From Myrica gale (Eukaryota; Streptophyta; Magnoliopsida; Fagales; Myricaceae), in NCBI GenBank assembly GCA_963930655.1, contig OZ005610.1, positions 8,437,001-8,501,000 on the forward strand: a stretch of DNA of 64,000 nucleotides. Direction: 5' to 3'. Position 1 is the stretch's first letter. Each line of letters starts with the position of its first letter. The translations under genes and the position numbers were made by a program. The notes beneath the pieces were generated by a model. It was not told the origin of the DNA. It saw only the letters and a program-made list of their open reading frames with translations, and did not search any database. Shown in pieces: positions 22,098-32,547 of the stretch.

Positions 22098-25000
22098 AAA
22101 TAGGAGGATTCCTTGAAGTAGTAGAAAGGAAGTAGAATCTTGAATATTTGTTATGTACAGAGTAATAACAATTCTAATTGGTTTAGTGAAACATCTTTCA
22201 GTCATTCATTAAATGATAAATCACTATAGGTGAGGAAAATATACGCTGTAGATCATGGAAGATACAATTTTTAGTAATGGATCTAGGATGACCAGAAAAG
22301 TGGAAACAAGATATGATATAATCTGATTGTTATGAGCAGATCTCAAAACTTTGTAAGAAAGCAAATCATTAGTGCCCAACAGTCCCGCAAATGGAATCCT
22401 GTGCATAAATTAATGGATGAGAATTGGAAAAGCTTTTATTAGCTCGCTTAAATTATATAGAAATTCTTGAACCCAAGAGTTTAGAATAGCTAGTGTTTCA
22501 TTACCGAATAGCATAACCACATACAATTGCGAAACAGATTAAATTGGTCAGGAAGCACAATACTGTATGGATACAACCTCATTGAGTATCTTGATCAATT
22601 GGCTCGTTTCCTTGGAGATTCCAATACAGAGTTTTTTTGTAGCTGTGTTTCTGGATGTTTCTTCACCATTTCATCTAATAGGAAGGGTTCCTCTAGTTGC
22701 AAAAGATTTTTTATACTCTTTTCTAGAAAATCATTCAAGAAATTTTTGGATAGTCTAGTATCCCGCCAAATAGTAAAACCCAAGTTTCCTGACTTCTAGT
22801 AAATAAGAGAGAGACCCATGGAGGCAAAAATACTATAGATGCAAGAAGGGAAACAAATGTTTTATTTTCGTGCACTCCATACGACACTAACGAAAAATCA
22901 TATAAAAATCAAATTACATTACAAGTCATGGAGCCCATGTATCTATTCCTTATTTTTATGTGCATGATTCTGCAGTTGTACTTTAGTTTAGGAATAATGC
23001 ACATATGGAATAAGACATAGTGCACTTAAATTATGTTGTTACCAAATATATGACTTGCCAAAATTTAAAGGTGCCTTTGTAGATGCACTGAGGCTCTCTT
23101 TTCGAGTAATGGATGTTATTCAGTGTTTTGAACGGAAAGAAGTCACTAGAGTAGTCTATGAACTCTCTAGATCAATTTATGGGACCGACACCCTACTCTT
23201 TTAAGGGGCTGCTAGGGGTGTGCAGCTTGAAACCACGAGCCTTACTTTGCAGGACTAAACTATGATTTGCATAGTTTCGATGATAGGACTTCAATGTGAT
23301 CACTCATGACAATACAGATTGCTAGTGGAAACTATCATAGATTAGCTGTGAAGTCCTAGGTTTCTATCATTGGTTGTATGCTTTCGTAATCCTTGGTGGA
23401 AAGTTGATTAGATTAAGTTGTTGCTAGCACAGTGTGAGGAGACTACTTTTTCCAAATCATAAATGATGCAAGGAATTCATCTTTTTGAATCTGTCCCCTT
23501 TCCTCATGCCGGTTCTATAAAAAAGTACAATTTTCAATCACTAATACATGTAAATCCTTTGTACGTTATCCATTTTATTAAACAACTGCCCTTGATGTTT
23601 TTCATGCACGAAGGGCCTTGCAAGTGATATCTGTTGATATTCTGTCTCGATTTGGAAATTAGAAAAACTTGCACGAAAATGAATGGCAATTTATGGTAAC
23701 ATTGAATGAGAAGAGTGTGTTTCTAACTGTCAAACTACATCAGGCAAATCTGAAACCTGGGGATATACTTGCGTCCATCCGCAACTCGAGTCGTTACAAC
23801 ATAGATGACGTCGTATCAGCTAATATCTTTTACTGAGTAAGTGGTATCCCAGCTGCCCACCTGTTTGAGCATTGAGCTTGGCTGGCTTACACTTGGCATT
23901 TAAATACTATCTTGCAGTGGGGTTGTTTACTTCTGTGAAAATGGGATTGACCTACCTCTTCTAACCAACCTCGTCACAGAGATAAGCGTTGTCCTGCATT
24001 TTTTACATTCCAGTGATTTTTCTTGGAGATGCTTGCTTGTATGGCTTGTTATAGCTTGCTTTGCCGAATAGAAAAATCTTTTGCTCTCTTAAAACAGTCT
24101 ATTTTCCATAAATGCCTGAAATCTCATTTACATTACTTGTTATCTATAGTTGGTAACTTTATCATGAAGTATTGTCACTTAGAGGTGCTATATTTGATCT
24201 TGTCGAATATTAATATTCTCCTGTGTTAAATAGAATCGGTTCCAACTTCCCCCCCCCCCCCCCCAGCTTGTGTTGCTACCTTATTGGACCTTATCCTATG
24301 ACCAATTGCAGGATGTGCCAGATTTTGCACCTGGTACACAGAAGAATGTGACTGGTGAAGTTCTTAAGTGGAATAATGTTTCTGGTCCTGAGAGGATTGA
24401 CGCTAAAAAGTACATAGAGTTACTTGAAGCTGAGATTGAGGAACTGAATCTCAAGTTGGTAGGAAATCGGCAGATGGGCAAAATGAACTGTTGGAATATC
24501 TCAGAACTCTTGAGCCCCAAAATCTGAAGGTAAGAAAGCCTGCTTCCTTCTTGCATGCAACATTGTTGTTTGTGATGTCTAGCTGATCCTTACATGGGTT
24601 GAATAATTCTGCAGGACTTGACGAGTAGTGCTGGTGAAGACGTTGTGCTTGCAATGAATATGTTCATAAAGCGTCTTTTGGTTGTTTCAGATTCCACCCA
24701 AATTAAGGTTTGCGTTCTATATTTAGCTCCAGTTTCCTTCTTTTCCTCTGCGGCTGATACAACATCACCACTTGTTCCTACTTCCTACTTAAGCTCTCTG
24801 CTTGACACAATCTCTACTACAAGCTTAAATTTCAACCAACAAATTTGCAGAAATTTCTCCAAGATACTAGTATTGCTCTGTGGTAAATTGGAGAATTGGT
24901 TGAATATTTTTAACTAAGCTGCATCCTCAGAGCTGCTGAAAAATTGTTGCTTGATAGACTTCTGGCTTTGCTCAATCCGAAACTGTTTGGAAAACGTATT

Positions 25001-26908
25001 GAAAAGGCTAAAATAATATGTGTGTCCTTGTGGTTTGATGTTTTCTCATAACTGTCTTTGGGGTAACATTTTTTTTGTCCCGCCATCCTTGTGGCATAAC
25101 ACATTTCCCAGTTATGTCCCTCGGGCGACCTTCCATCCAAAAGTTGACAGAATTTGCTGATTTGGCCAATGGTGACCACATCACAACCAATTAAATGATG
25201 ACCCGTGTTCAAAATGTTTTCCACTTATATCCCTTTGTCCACCATTCCATGTCTGCACATAATTTCAATATTCACCAAAAAACCCATGTCATTTAAAACA
25301 AAAACAGGGGTCCCAACGCAAAATTACAACTCTTGCGCCAAACTTTTCCCCAAAACGAAGCTCCATTTGCTTGTGCCCAAATCAGTTCTAATCATCCTAC
25401 GACGGTGATAAGAAGAACCAGAATGACCAAGACGAAGACCATAAGTGATAGACTATTGTGCTTCAATTTCTGCCACTGCAAATGCCAACTGGTTCTTTTA
25501 TTCTCATTGCTTGCTCAAAAAGCCCTCTGTAATAGACTTCCTTCACTTTCCAATCGTTGCTGAGTTTCCTGTTCTGAAACCTCTTTCTCCTCCCCGTAAT
25601 AGATGAGAATTCGCTGTTTACTTAGTTACTTCACATCTTTCTCAGAGAACACAAGGTTAATGAAGAGAAAGGCATAAGATGTAATGTGCTTTGTGTTATC
25701 AGAGTGAAGTTGTTCAAGGGCGATGAGGTTGCCAAAAATTGTTTCTGTCCATTCATCAACTTCTAAAGGAGGTATTTCAAGCGCTCCATTCACAAACTTG
25801 ACGTCTAATAAGCTTCAAGTCGTAGCCTTCTTGAACCGAATCCCTGCTTCTTGGAGCGTGAAGCTTTACATAATCTGAGGATTGCAATACAAAAACAGTG
25901 ATGTATCGGAACTATCTGATCAATCTTCTGTTAAGTATTTCCAAAAATATTTCTGCAATCCTGGGTGTAAGCAAATGGAGCTTCCTTTTGGGCACTAGGG
26001 TTGGCAAAAATTGGAGCAGGAGTTGTGATTTTGCGTTGGGACCCCTGTTTTTTTAAGTGAGGTGGCAGTGGGGTTTTTTGTGAATATTGAAATTATGTAC
26101 AGATGTGGCACCCAGGGTGGACAAAAGGACATAAGTGGGAAGCGTGTTAAACACGTGTAATCATTTAATTGGTTGTGACATGGTCACTGTTGGCCATGTC
26201 AGCAAATTCCGTCAGCTTATGGACGGAAGGTTCCCGGAGGGGCATAACTAGGAAACAGGTTATACCACAAGGATAGCGCGACAAATAAATTTGCCCTAAG
26301 GATACCCTCGCAATCATTTCCTCAGAAATTTCTATTGTTAACCTGTGTGACTCGTCTTTTAGTTCAACTGAACATTTGAATGCTTTATGGTCTGAGTAAC
26401 TCTGGGATCTAACTGCCAATGCAATATAAACCCAAGATTGATTGGGTTTGTCCTGTCATGTACTCGAAGCTACTATATCCGTGAACTTTTGGTGGTCACA
26501 TCTTTTGTTTTAATTCAATCAGTAGTGTTATGTAAAAGAAAAATGCTATCATTTGAAATTGTCTATTTGTTCGTTTTGAGTTTGTTTTCCTATAGTAGGC
26601 CTTCAAAGCAGAAATTTTCTATAAATAACTTGCATCCATTTTCTATTTGTTCCTTTTGTGTTGTATACAGTTTGTTGCCAGGTTCCTTTTGTATGATCAT
26701 TGGATATGTTGGCTAACCTTCTTGAAATCTTTATGTATCGTTACAGACGAGTGTGAAAGAGACTAGTGCCCCCGAACTTGCCAAGCTTCTTTATTGGCTG
26801 ATGGTGGTCAGTTATAGCATTCGTAACATTGAAGTCCGCTTTGATATGGAACGAGTTCTTTGGACTCCTCCAAAGCTTGCGGAATTACCTCCAGGAGAAG
26901 ATGTTTAA
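19998..26908 (+). CDS. DUF760 'UV-B-induced protein At3g17800'-like, plastid; frameshifted exon 5
   Basis: Exons: 1 from 19998 to about 20,226-20,254, then 20909-20998, 21113-21193, 21426-21557, 24312-24529, 24615-24707, 26747-26908. The protein carries a Ser/Cys-rich plastid transit peptide, then [104 protein letters not shown] and [20 protein letters not shown]. This is the conserved DUF760 body of the Arabidopsis UV-B-induced chloroplast protein, whose biochemical function is unknown. Exon 5 is 218 bases, where flanking phases require a multiple of three. Near 24,475-24,485 the frame slips by one base before the conserved [16 protein letters not shown], so the sequence as given would stop at 24,527. 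This could be a sequencing error or a true null allele. The exon 1-2 junction is uncertain: the (CT)n donor region does not give the right phase. Confidence 0.82.
20230..20254. repeat. (CT)n microsatellite at the 3' side of DUF760 exon 1
   Basis: A CT repeat follows the last recognisable coding residues (DDSKPSNG) of exon 1. The only nearby GT (20,255) leaves the wrong phase for exon 2. Repeat-length variation may have obscured the true splice junction. Confidence 0.6.
21717..21733. repeat. Poly(G) tract, 17 bases
   Basis: A homopolymer of 17 G in intron 4 of the DUF760 gene. A 16-base poly(C) tract lies in the same intron at 24249-24264. Both are sites where sequencing length errors are likely. 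Confidence 0.9.
21734..24248. other. Long intron 4 of the DUF760 gene
   Basis: Non-coding. It holds an (AG)n run at about 22,064-22,093. A short open stretch near 23,740-23,835 reads like protein ([16 protein letters not shown]) but has no recognised homolog and no supporting splice sites. No other genes or clear transposons were seen. Confidence 0.5.
25060..26296. mobile_element. Large foldback element with ~330-bp inverted arms in the last DUF760 intron
   Basis: The left arm (about 25,060-25,400) and right arm (about 25,960-26,296) are inverted copies of each other. Shared blocks include CATCCTTGTGG, CACAACCAATTAAATGAT, CATAATTTCAATATTCAC, CAGGGGTCCCAACGCAAAAT and AAGCTCCATTTGCTT, in opposite orientation. 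By eye arm identity is about 75-80%. The ~560-base centre has no transposase. A transcript through this intron could form a long hairpin. Confidence 0.78.
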
Positions 26909-27051
26909 ACCACCATGGATCAAACCGCAAAGGCCATCAGCGATGGTGCTGCCAGAGTACTGTTCTATGCACTGCGAGATACTATTTGGAGTAGGGGTGC
27001 TGTTAAAGTTTGGACGCAGCTGAAGATCCATGGATGGTTTTAATGCTGATT

Positions 27052-27094
27052 AAGAAGGCAAAATTTTCAACAAAAAAAAAGAAGGCAAAATTTT
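27052..27094 (+). mobile_element. Ultra-short retro-insertion: 11 bases with 16-bp TSD
   Basis: Perfect direct repeats AAGAAGGCAAAATTTT lie at 27052-27067 and 27079-27094, separated by CAACAAAAAAA. The A-rich insert, with the same CAAC-plus-poly(A) ending as the insert at 40,250 (complement), suggests an extremely 5'-truncated LINE/SINE event just downstream of the DUF760 gene. Confidence 0.7.
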
Positions 27095-27438
27095 AAATGT
27101 CTCAAGCCTGGCTCATAATTTAATTATAGCATTAATGGCCAAAACTAAGTTATATGATTGGACATTTAGCTCATGTATTTTCGTCTTCAACATTTCACCC
27201 TTTCTGATTACTGTCAAAAAGAGCCCGAAGTTCTTGGATAGCTACAAAGATGTTATCTTTGCTGGGCTTCATATCCTTGCCCCGTCCGACTCCATCAATT
27301 TTCATACAAAATGATGCATACCCCAGAGAAAAGCGAGTATGATGGGTTTGTACAGGCCCTTCTTCAAATCAGGCAAGTGTACTACAAGGAGAATTGTGTT
27401 TGATGCCTCTGCCATTGCATCACTCAAGGCCTAAGCCA

Positions 27439-27707
27439 CCAGCTCGAGGGCGAGTCTCTGCTGCAGTTCGGGTGCCCGAACTGCAGCAGGGACGCTGCAG
27501 TGTGTGAGGGTGGGCTGTGGGTCCCGCCCGGGACCCACACCCGCCCGAACCAGTACCCATTGTATCACTCAAGGCCTAAGCCACCAGCTTGAGGGCGAGT
27601 CTCTGCTGCAGTTCGGGTGACCGAACTGGTTCGGGCGGGTGTGGGTCTCGGGCGGGATCCACAGCCCACCCTCACACACTGCAGCAAATCCGCGCCCCCA
27701 GCTCAAG
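27439..27707. mobile_element. GC-rich palindromic insertion with 10-bp TSD in the BAHD pseudogene
   Basis: Insert 27449-27697 is flanked by CCAGCTCGAG (27439-27448) and CCAGCTCAAG (27698-27707), a 10-bp duplication with one mismatch. The element is very GC-rich and strongly self-complementary: a TGCTGCAGTTCGGG block reappears inverted, and GGTGGGCTGTGGGTCCCG pairs with its complement near 27,655. It also contains a second copy of the neighbouring host sequence: 27,411-27,468 recurs at about 27,558-27,617, so a local tandem duplication followed insertion. Ends resemble GGCGAGTC... / ...CCGCGCC. A 9-11-bp duplication suggests a Mutator-type element. Confidence 0.6.
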
Positions 27708-28084
27708 CGTGCAAAACCCCACAAGAGTGGAGGTGGTGACAGCAATCATATGCAAATGTATCATGACTGCCTTCAATGCCAATTGGCCCAATTCTGGTAT
27801 CCAAAGGCCAGCTTGTGTAGCGTGCGCAGTGAATATGCGCCGAAGAGCAATTCCACCATTCCTAATTTCCCTACTATCTTCCATGGGAAAATTTGTATGG
27901 GCAGTGATGAAGTGGATGTTTCCAATTCCCGATTACAAAAGCCCAACCCAAGGACAGGTGGCCCAGAAGGAGAAATGCAGAGAAAATGGGGGCCATGGTC
28001 TCTGCTCGGGGGCTGATAAAAATAAATAGGAGAACCATCTTTATGACCGGTCTCGTCAAGTTCACAGAAAAGAGTATCTAGGAA

Positions 28085-28423
28085 GCAATTTTTTTTTTAT
28101 AAATAGCACGTGGATATATTGAAGAATCGAGTATGTTTAAAAATTTCAAAAAGCTCAAAAGGGCGTACCAGACACTCCGAAGAGCCGGCGAACCAACGAG
28201 CAGACGGACCCAAATGTCCTACAAATTCCCTGAAGGGACGAAAAAACCACAGAAACCAGACAAGCTACAGAGGCCAGCAAACACGAGCTAATATGCCTAA
28301 ACATAGGAAAAAGACAACAAAAAAATCAACACAAACCTTAAACATAGAGGCGGGCCCAAACGGACAAAAACATAAATTAAGCCTCGAAAAATCTCCGGAA
28401 TCGTCTGGCCGCATTTTCAGTTT
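28085..28423 (-). mobile_element. Possible LINE 3'-end fragment
   Basis: Starts with a T-run followed by ATAAATAGCACGTGG, similar in style to the minus-strand LINE 3' ends at 7,885 and 12,030. No conserved LINE protein is visible and no target-site duplication was found, so the call is tentative. Confidence 0.3.
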
Positions 28424-28912
28424 TCACCCGTAGTTGGAACCTTGAGGAATTAGATCTTCGAAAGATGGGTATAAATGAATAATGTTCAGTGAGGCAGCTA
28501 CGTCCCTGGAATCATAATTTATTGAGAGCCTTCTAGCCCATGGGCTTTGATCAGGTGACCAAGAAATTGAGAACCCAAGGCCAAGAGTGGCACACAGTCT
28601 TAGATTCAGAAGTGCGACGGCAACGTCATCCTCATGACTGCTGAAAAATTTCAGTATCCGTGCTTTTGATTTTTTTGCAAGTCTGAGATAATCCTTCAAC
28701 TTTGCATTTTCAAGATGAGTGCCATCACTCAACATACGTGTACTCAAAACCTGCAATGCTTCCACCGCTGTTCTGTGAAAACCACCTTCCACATATGCAG
28801 AAAACACATGAGAACAGGTTGAGGAATCAGGCTTGCTTCGCTGTTGGCGCATCCTCTCAACAACAAACTCAATTACATCAATCCTTCCCTGACATATGAA
28901 AGAACAAGTGAT
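28424..28912 (-). pseudogene. Fragment of a pentatricopeptide-repeat gene, last exon
   Basis: On the minus strand a TGTCAG splice acceptor near 28,890 opens a frame reading GRIDVIEFVVERMRQQRSKP, then SSTCSHVFSAYVEGGF and TAVEALQVLSTRML, which is PPR-like. It continues for about 100 residues without recognisable repeats to a stop at 28,424-28,426. No upstream exons are seen, so this is the 3' part of a gene stranded inside the broken BAHD copy. The retained intron boundary argues for DNA-level movement rather than retrocopying. The parent gene is not identified. Confidence 0.45.
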
Positions 28913-29669
28913 ATTAATAAATTTTAGACAACAAATGGAAGATGGAAGTGACCTGACACATGCATATATTTCCATCTGCAAGCACTAGGCGCATGTTCAA
29001 CATCCACTGGTAATTAGTTGGCTCTTATATCTGTTTCATGCTTCATGAGGGGGCAAATCTCTCGTTGCGTAGGAAGGGAACCTACAGAGGTTAAATTGGA
29101 ATATGGTGGACTGTGCATAGGTACATACGATTTGACGGTCTTCTTACTTTTTCAGCACATTTAATTTTTTGAAAAGGATGTTGACTTGAAGTTATCAAAA
29201 TGGAAGACAGGTTTGGAAGAGCTTAAGTTCCATGCACATATGTTACTGGAGTCATTAATATAGACGTGCACAAGAGCGTAGCTTCAGTCAACCTTGCAAT
29301 GGGAAATTGATGATGTTATATCGATCAGATTCACTTAACTTATGAAAAGCGAACAGCCATCCAAATTTCTTAGAAAGAAGTGTAATTTGGTTCAAGAAAC
29401 AACACAAGACTTGCTGTTCTTATGGACTAAGGACAAGCAGAGCACGGGTGAATTTAGTTGTACATGCACTTGACAAAAACTTTGAAAAGTTTTATAGTTT
29501 CGGAAATTGAAGAGAGGCAACAGATATACTTCAGTTTCACTGCCTAAAAGGGAAAAGATGGGAGGGGATACAGGGACATGAGGAACATTACCCGTTTACA
29601 TGCTCTTTCAAGAATGCCATTGAATAACAGTACATCAAGATCAAGCCCTTCTGTGCACACTTACCTTGC
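28913..29669. other. Unassigned DNA inside the broken BAHD locus
   Basis: No coding region, RNA gene or repeat could be supported here. Confidence 0.4.
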
Positions 29670-30169
29670 ATGGTAAACAATATCAAAGAAGCAATTAAGA
29701 AGATCAATGCCGACTTTGTGAAGAACTTACAAGGTGATGAAGGGTTTTCAAAGCTCTACCAACTTGTGAAAACAATGGGTGGGGCACTCTCTAGTGCAGC
29801 CAGTAGTACTTCTTCTGGAATGGATATTTATGCATGTTGCTGTATCAGTTGGTGTAACTTTGGTCTGTATGATATAGATTTCGGGTGGGAAAAGCCGAGA
29901 TGGGTAAGTTCTGTTGGTTCAAGCAACGATGATCCAGAGCATTTGTTCCCTGATACAAAAATACTAATGGACACAAGATCCACCGGTGGAATAGAAGCAT
30001 GGGTTTGCTTAGATAAAGATGATATGACTGTATTAGGACAAGACAAGGAACTCCTTGCATTCGCTTCTTTAGCCTCAATTTTAATCGCAAACCCCAAAGC
30101 AGCGTGTAGCCTCAATTTTTTTATTTGAAACAGAAGCTTCAACACCCTTGCTCTCCCAAAATTTATATT

Positions 30170-31209
30170 TTTCAGAGAATTACCATCGCGTTCTCTCTAT
30201 ACATCCAATCGGTAAGTTTTTTTTTGTTCATTTATGGATGATGAGCATGGAAAGGGAAATCATGATTTTTTATAGGAAATATGGTATATGAGTTTTATGT
30301 GCGCATCAGCGTGAGTAGGTAATATGTTTTGAAGTGCAAGCAGAGGCCCCAGTTTCCCTTTGTGATGGTTTTTTGGATCCCTCTCTCTAGAGTCCTTTTC
30401 ATCCCTCTCCTTCTGACCTCCACCCGTACCCCCTAGCCAGCCAATCCGGCTCCTCCCTTGCCTCTTTCCTTTTCCGGCCACACCTCTGGTGGCCGAATTC
30501 TGTTCTATTTATTTTGTTTCCGGCCTTCTCTTGGAGCTATGTTTTGGAATCAAATGAGGCTAGATCTCGGTGTCTCCGGTGATCTTTGGTGTGCACCGCC
30601 CCCATGGGTGGTTTCCTCGGCTCCCGTCGCTCATCACTGGCCAAGTCCAGTGGGAAATGGACCGCGCGTGGCGTTCCACGCGCCCAAGCCCCACCTCCCC
30701 TGATTTGGCTGTTTTTAGCGGATTTTGGAGGCAACCACCCATTCCGCCGTGCTCGTCCTCCACCTCCCCTTCTCTACTTGTCAGTTTCGGCCTTTTTCTC
30801 CGATAGTTCCTGTTGTTTTGCTGTTCGAAGCTGTCGTCCTATCTTCTCTCCCTTTTGCAGCCTTTTCAAGCTAGAAGATCTCCCCGATGGAGTCAGATTG
30901 GCGCTCTGTCCATCTTTCCTCAGTTGGAAGACGCCGCCGTCTTGTGCGATGGTCTATTCGAACCCTTGTGGTCCTTGTTGGTTTTTGTTGTCCTGAACTT
31001 TGTGGTCTTTTCCAGTTTGTGTTGTAACCGGCCCTTGAGGTTGGTTTGATCTTGGCTTTTGTCTCCATTATCGGATCTTTTGATCCACTGATTGTAGGAC
31101 CTTTGGTCCGTTTAGGTTTTTCTGCTGGCCCTCTGGGCGTGATTCTGTTTGTACTGGCTGCTATTCTCGGATTTTAATATATTCCGTACTGTTGCTTAGA
31201 AAAAAAAAT
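30170..31209 (+). mobile_element. Poly(A)-ended, GC-richer retroposon-like sequence
   Basis: From about 30,350 the sequence is GC- and CT-rich, with overlapping frames that match no family. It ends with AATATATTCCGTACTGTTGC and an A-run at 31,201-31,208, much like a plant LINE 3' UTR. I found no target-site duplication and no reverse transcriptase, so it may be a 5'-truncated LINE 3' end or another retroposon. Confidence 0.35.
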
Positions 31210-32090
31210 GCTACTCGTGTGAGTTAATTAATATGGAACGAAAGCTTGCTTACAAAAATTACAAGAGAGGGGGCGCGTTGTACTGATTAGAGTACCGGTC
31301 TCAATTTATTTAATTGGTCAGACCGGTACGCCGAGGGAGAGAAAAAGAGGGTCTGACCTGTGCCAAGCCAACTTCGTGAGGAGCGTAACCAAGCTGAGGC
31401 GCCCATGAATGGAAAAGGGATCCAGACTTTGTGAGTCTGGACTCATACGGTCAGGACCAAATTCTTTCCTGTATGGCATGACTTTTGAAAAGACAATGCA
31501 TTATTAAATACAAGTTATGTGTTGCAAATGTTTGACGATTTTTTCCCTTCCTCTTAGCCGTCCTACTACTACAAATGATGACTCTTCGCATTTAATTAAA
31601 CGGACGCGGATGGACGTTGGGAAGGATTCAATGAGGAGATTTAGAAGCTTTACGTAGCAGAGGCAAGAGAAATTATTGAGCTCATAATCAAAGAGGGACT
31701 CTGGAATGTCTTTTCCAACCTGAACCAAGCGGGCCAAAATCTTAGAACACAGGTCTAGCTCGGGCCGGAAGCAGTTGAGCTTAATCCAATTTATAATTTT
31801 CTGAGCGGGTGAAACGGTAGACAAATATTGTAAAAAACAAAGAATTTTCAAAAATTATAATATGATATCCACTCAAAGCAAATAGATACAACAAATTCCT
31901 TAAGATGCTATTAGTACCAAGCGATGCATTCTTTGATCCATCGACTGAAACATATTTAAGTGAAATTTTACTAATTTTCGACGATTGCTCTTTCTTTTGA
32001 CTTCTGCTACTGCACAGTCATTTTTTTTTTGACTTTTTTTTTGGGATAACAAGTCAGTTTTGGTGACTTCTTTCGGATATTGCTTCCGCC
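31210..32090. other. Tail of the BAHD duplication unit
   Basis: Contains stretches also found downstream of other copies. The block around 31,700-31,800 (AACCAAGCGGGCC, CTTAGAACAC, GTTGAGCTTAATCC) parallels 42,630-42,700. A short minus-strand frame (31,504-31,851) has no recognisable homology. A T-run with TGGGATAACAAGTCAGTTTT near 32,035-32,060 looks like another LINE 3' end. Confidence 0.4.
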
Positions 32091-32099
32091 CGCCATGTG

Positions 32100-32395
32100 C
32101 TTGGTGTTTGCCCAAGTGTTACATGTGTGTCACTGATCATGTGTTACGCGTGTATTACTCATGTGTTACATGTGACTTGTATATTTAGTGTTTGCCCAAG
32201 TGGGCTGCGGTGTATAATACATATGTGTGTGTGTGTGTTACGCATGTATTACTTATGTGTTACATGTGACATATTTTTAAATATATATATATATAGTGTT
32301 TGCCCAAGTGGGCTGCGGCTGGTCAACATTTTGGTTCTGTTGATGTTTCGAATTGTCTCCCTGCTAGTGTACGTTACGCGTGTATCACTCATGTG
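32100..32395. repeat. ~111-bp tandem repeat upstream of BAHD copy A
   Basis: The block AGTGTTTGCCCAAGTGGGC occurs near 32,187 and 32,297, with a partial copy near 32,102. It is separated by GTTACGCGTGTATTACTCAT-type sequence that also recurs near 32,370, and by (GT)n and (AT)n runs. The array ends about 150 bases before the start codon of BAHD copy A, inside its likely promoter; copies B and C do not have it. Confidence 0.75.
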
Positions 32396-32547
32396 TTAAC
32401 TGAGTTCTTGATCACTCTTTTCTATAAAGCTTATGAGTACGCTTTTCGTTTGTCAACACAACTCTAGCTATTCATCAACACAGTTTAGATACTAGTGCTT
32501 CTGGAGCGATAGGGAGCTTCCTAGATTTCCTCGAAGGAAAGCTGAAA
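32396..32547 (+). promoter_or_regulatory. Core promoter and leader of BAHD copy A
   Basis: A TATA box TTTTCTATAAAGC lies at about 32,419-32,430, some 120 bases before the ATG. The following leader (TCGTTTGTCAACACA, CTAGCTATTCATCAAC) is homologous to the leaders of copies B and C and to the relic at 46,230. Confidence 0.7.

Larger units (their letters stand above)
27380..30128 (+). pseudogene. Broken BAHD acyltransferase copy (interrupted)
   Basis: Two pieces of one BAHD gene survive. The first (about 27,380-27,960) encodes TTRRIVFDASAIASLKA, then an in-frame stop. An insertion follows at 27,449-27,697, then coding resumes as SSVQNPTRVEVVTAIICK with RRRAIPPF and GKFVWAV. The second piece (29,670-30,128) encodes EAIKKINADFVKNLQGDEGF, WCNFGLYDIDFGWEKPRW and LGQDKELLAFASL, i.e. 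the C-terminal third, with DFGWE replacing the usual DFGWG motif. The N-terminal half including HxxxD is missing. About 1.7 kb of foreign DNA, with a PPR-gene fragment, separates the pieces. It is the left-most member of the BAHD array and cannot make an enzyme. Confidence 0.88.

Noticed and set aside
31504..31851. 115-codon minus-strand frame
   Set aside because: The stretch is homologous to non-coding tails of other BAHD units (about 42,630-42,700) where the frame is not kept.
32097..32399. 100-codon open frame rich in Cys and Val
   Set aside because: It consists entirely of the tandem repeat upstream of BAHD copy A.
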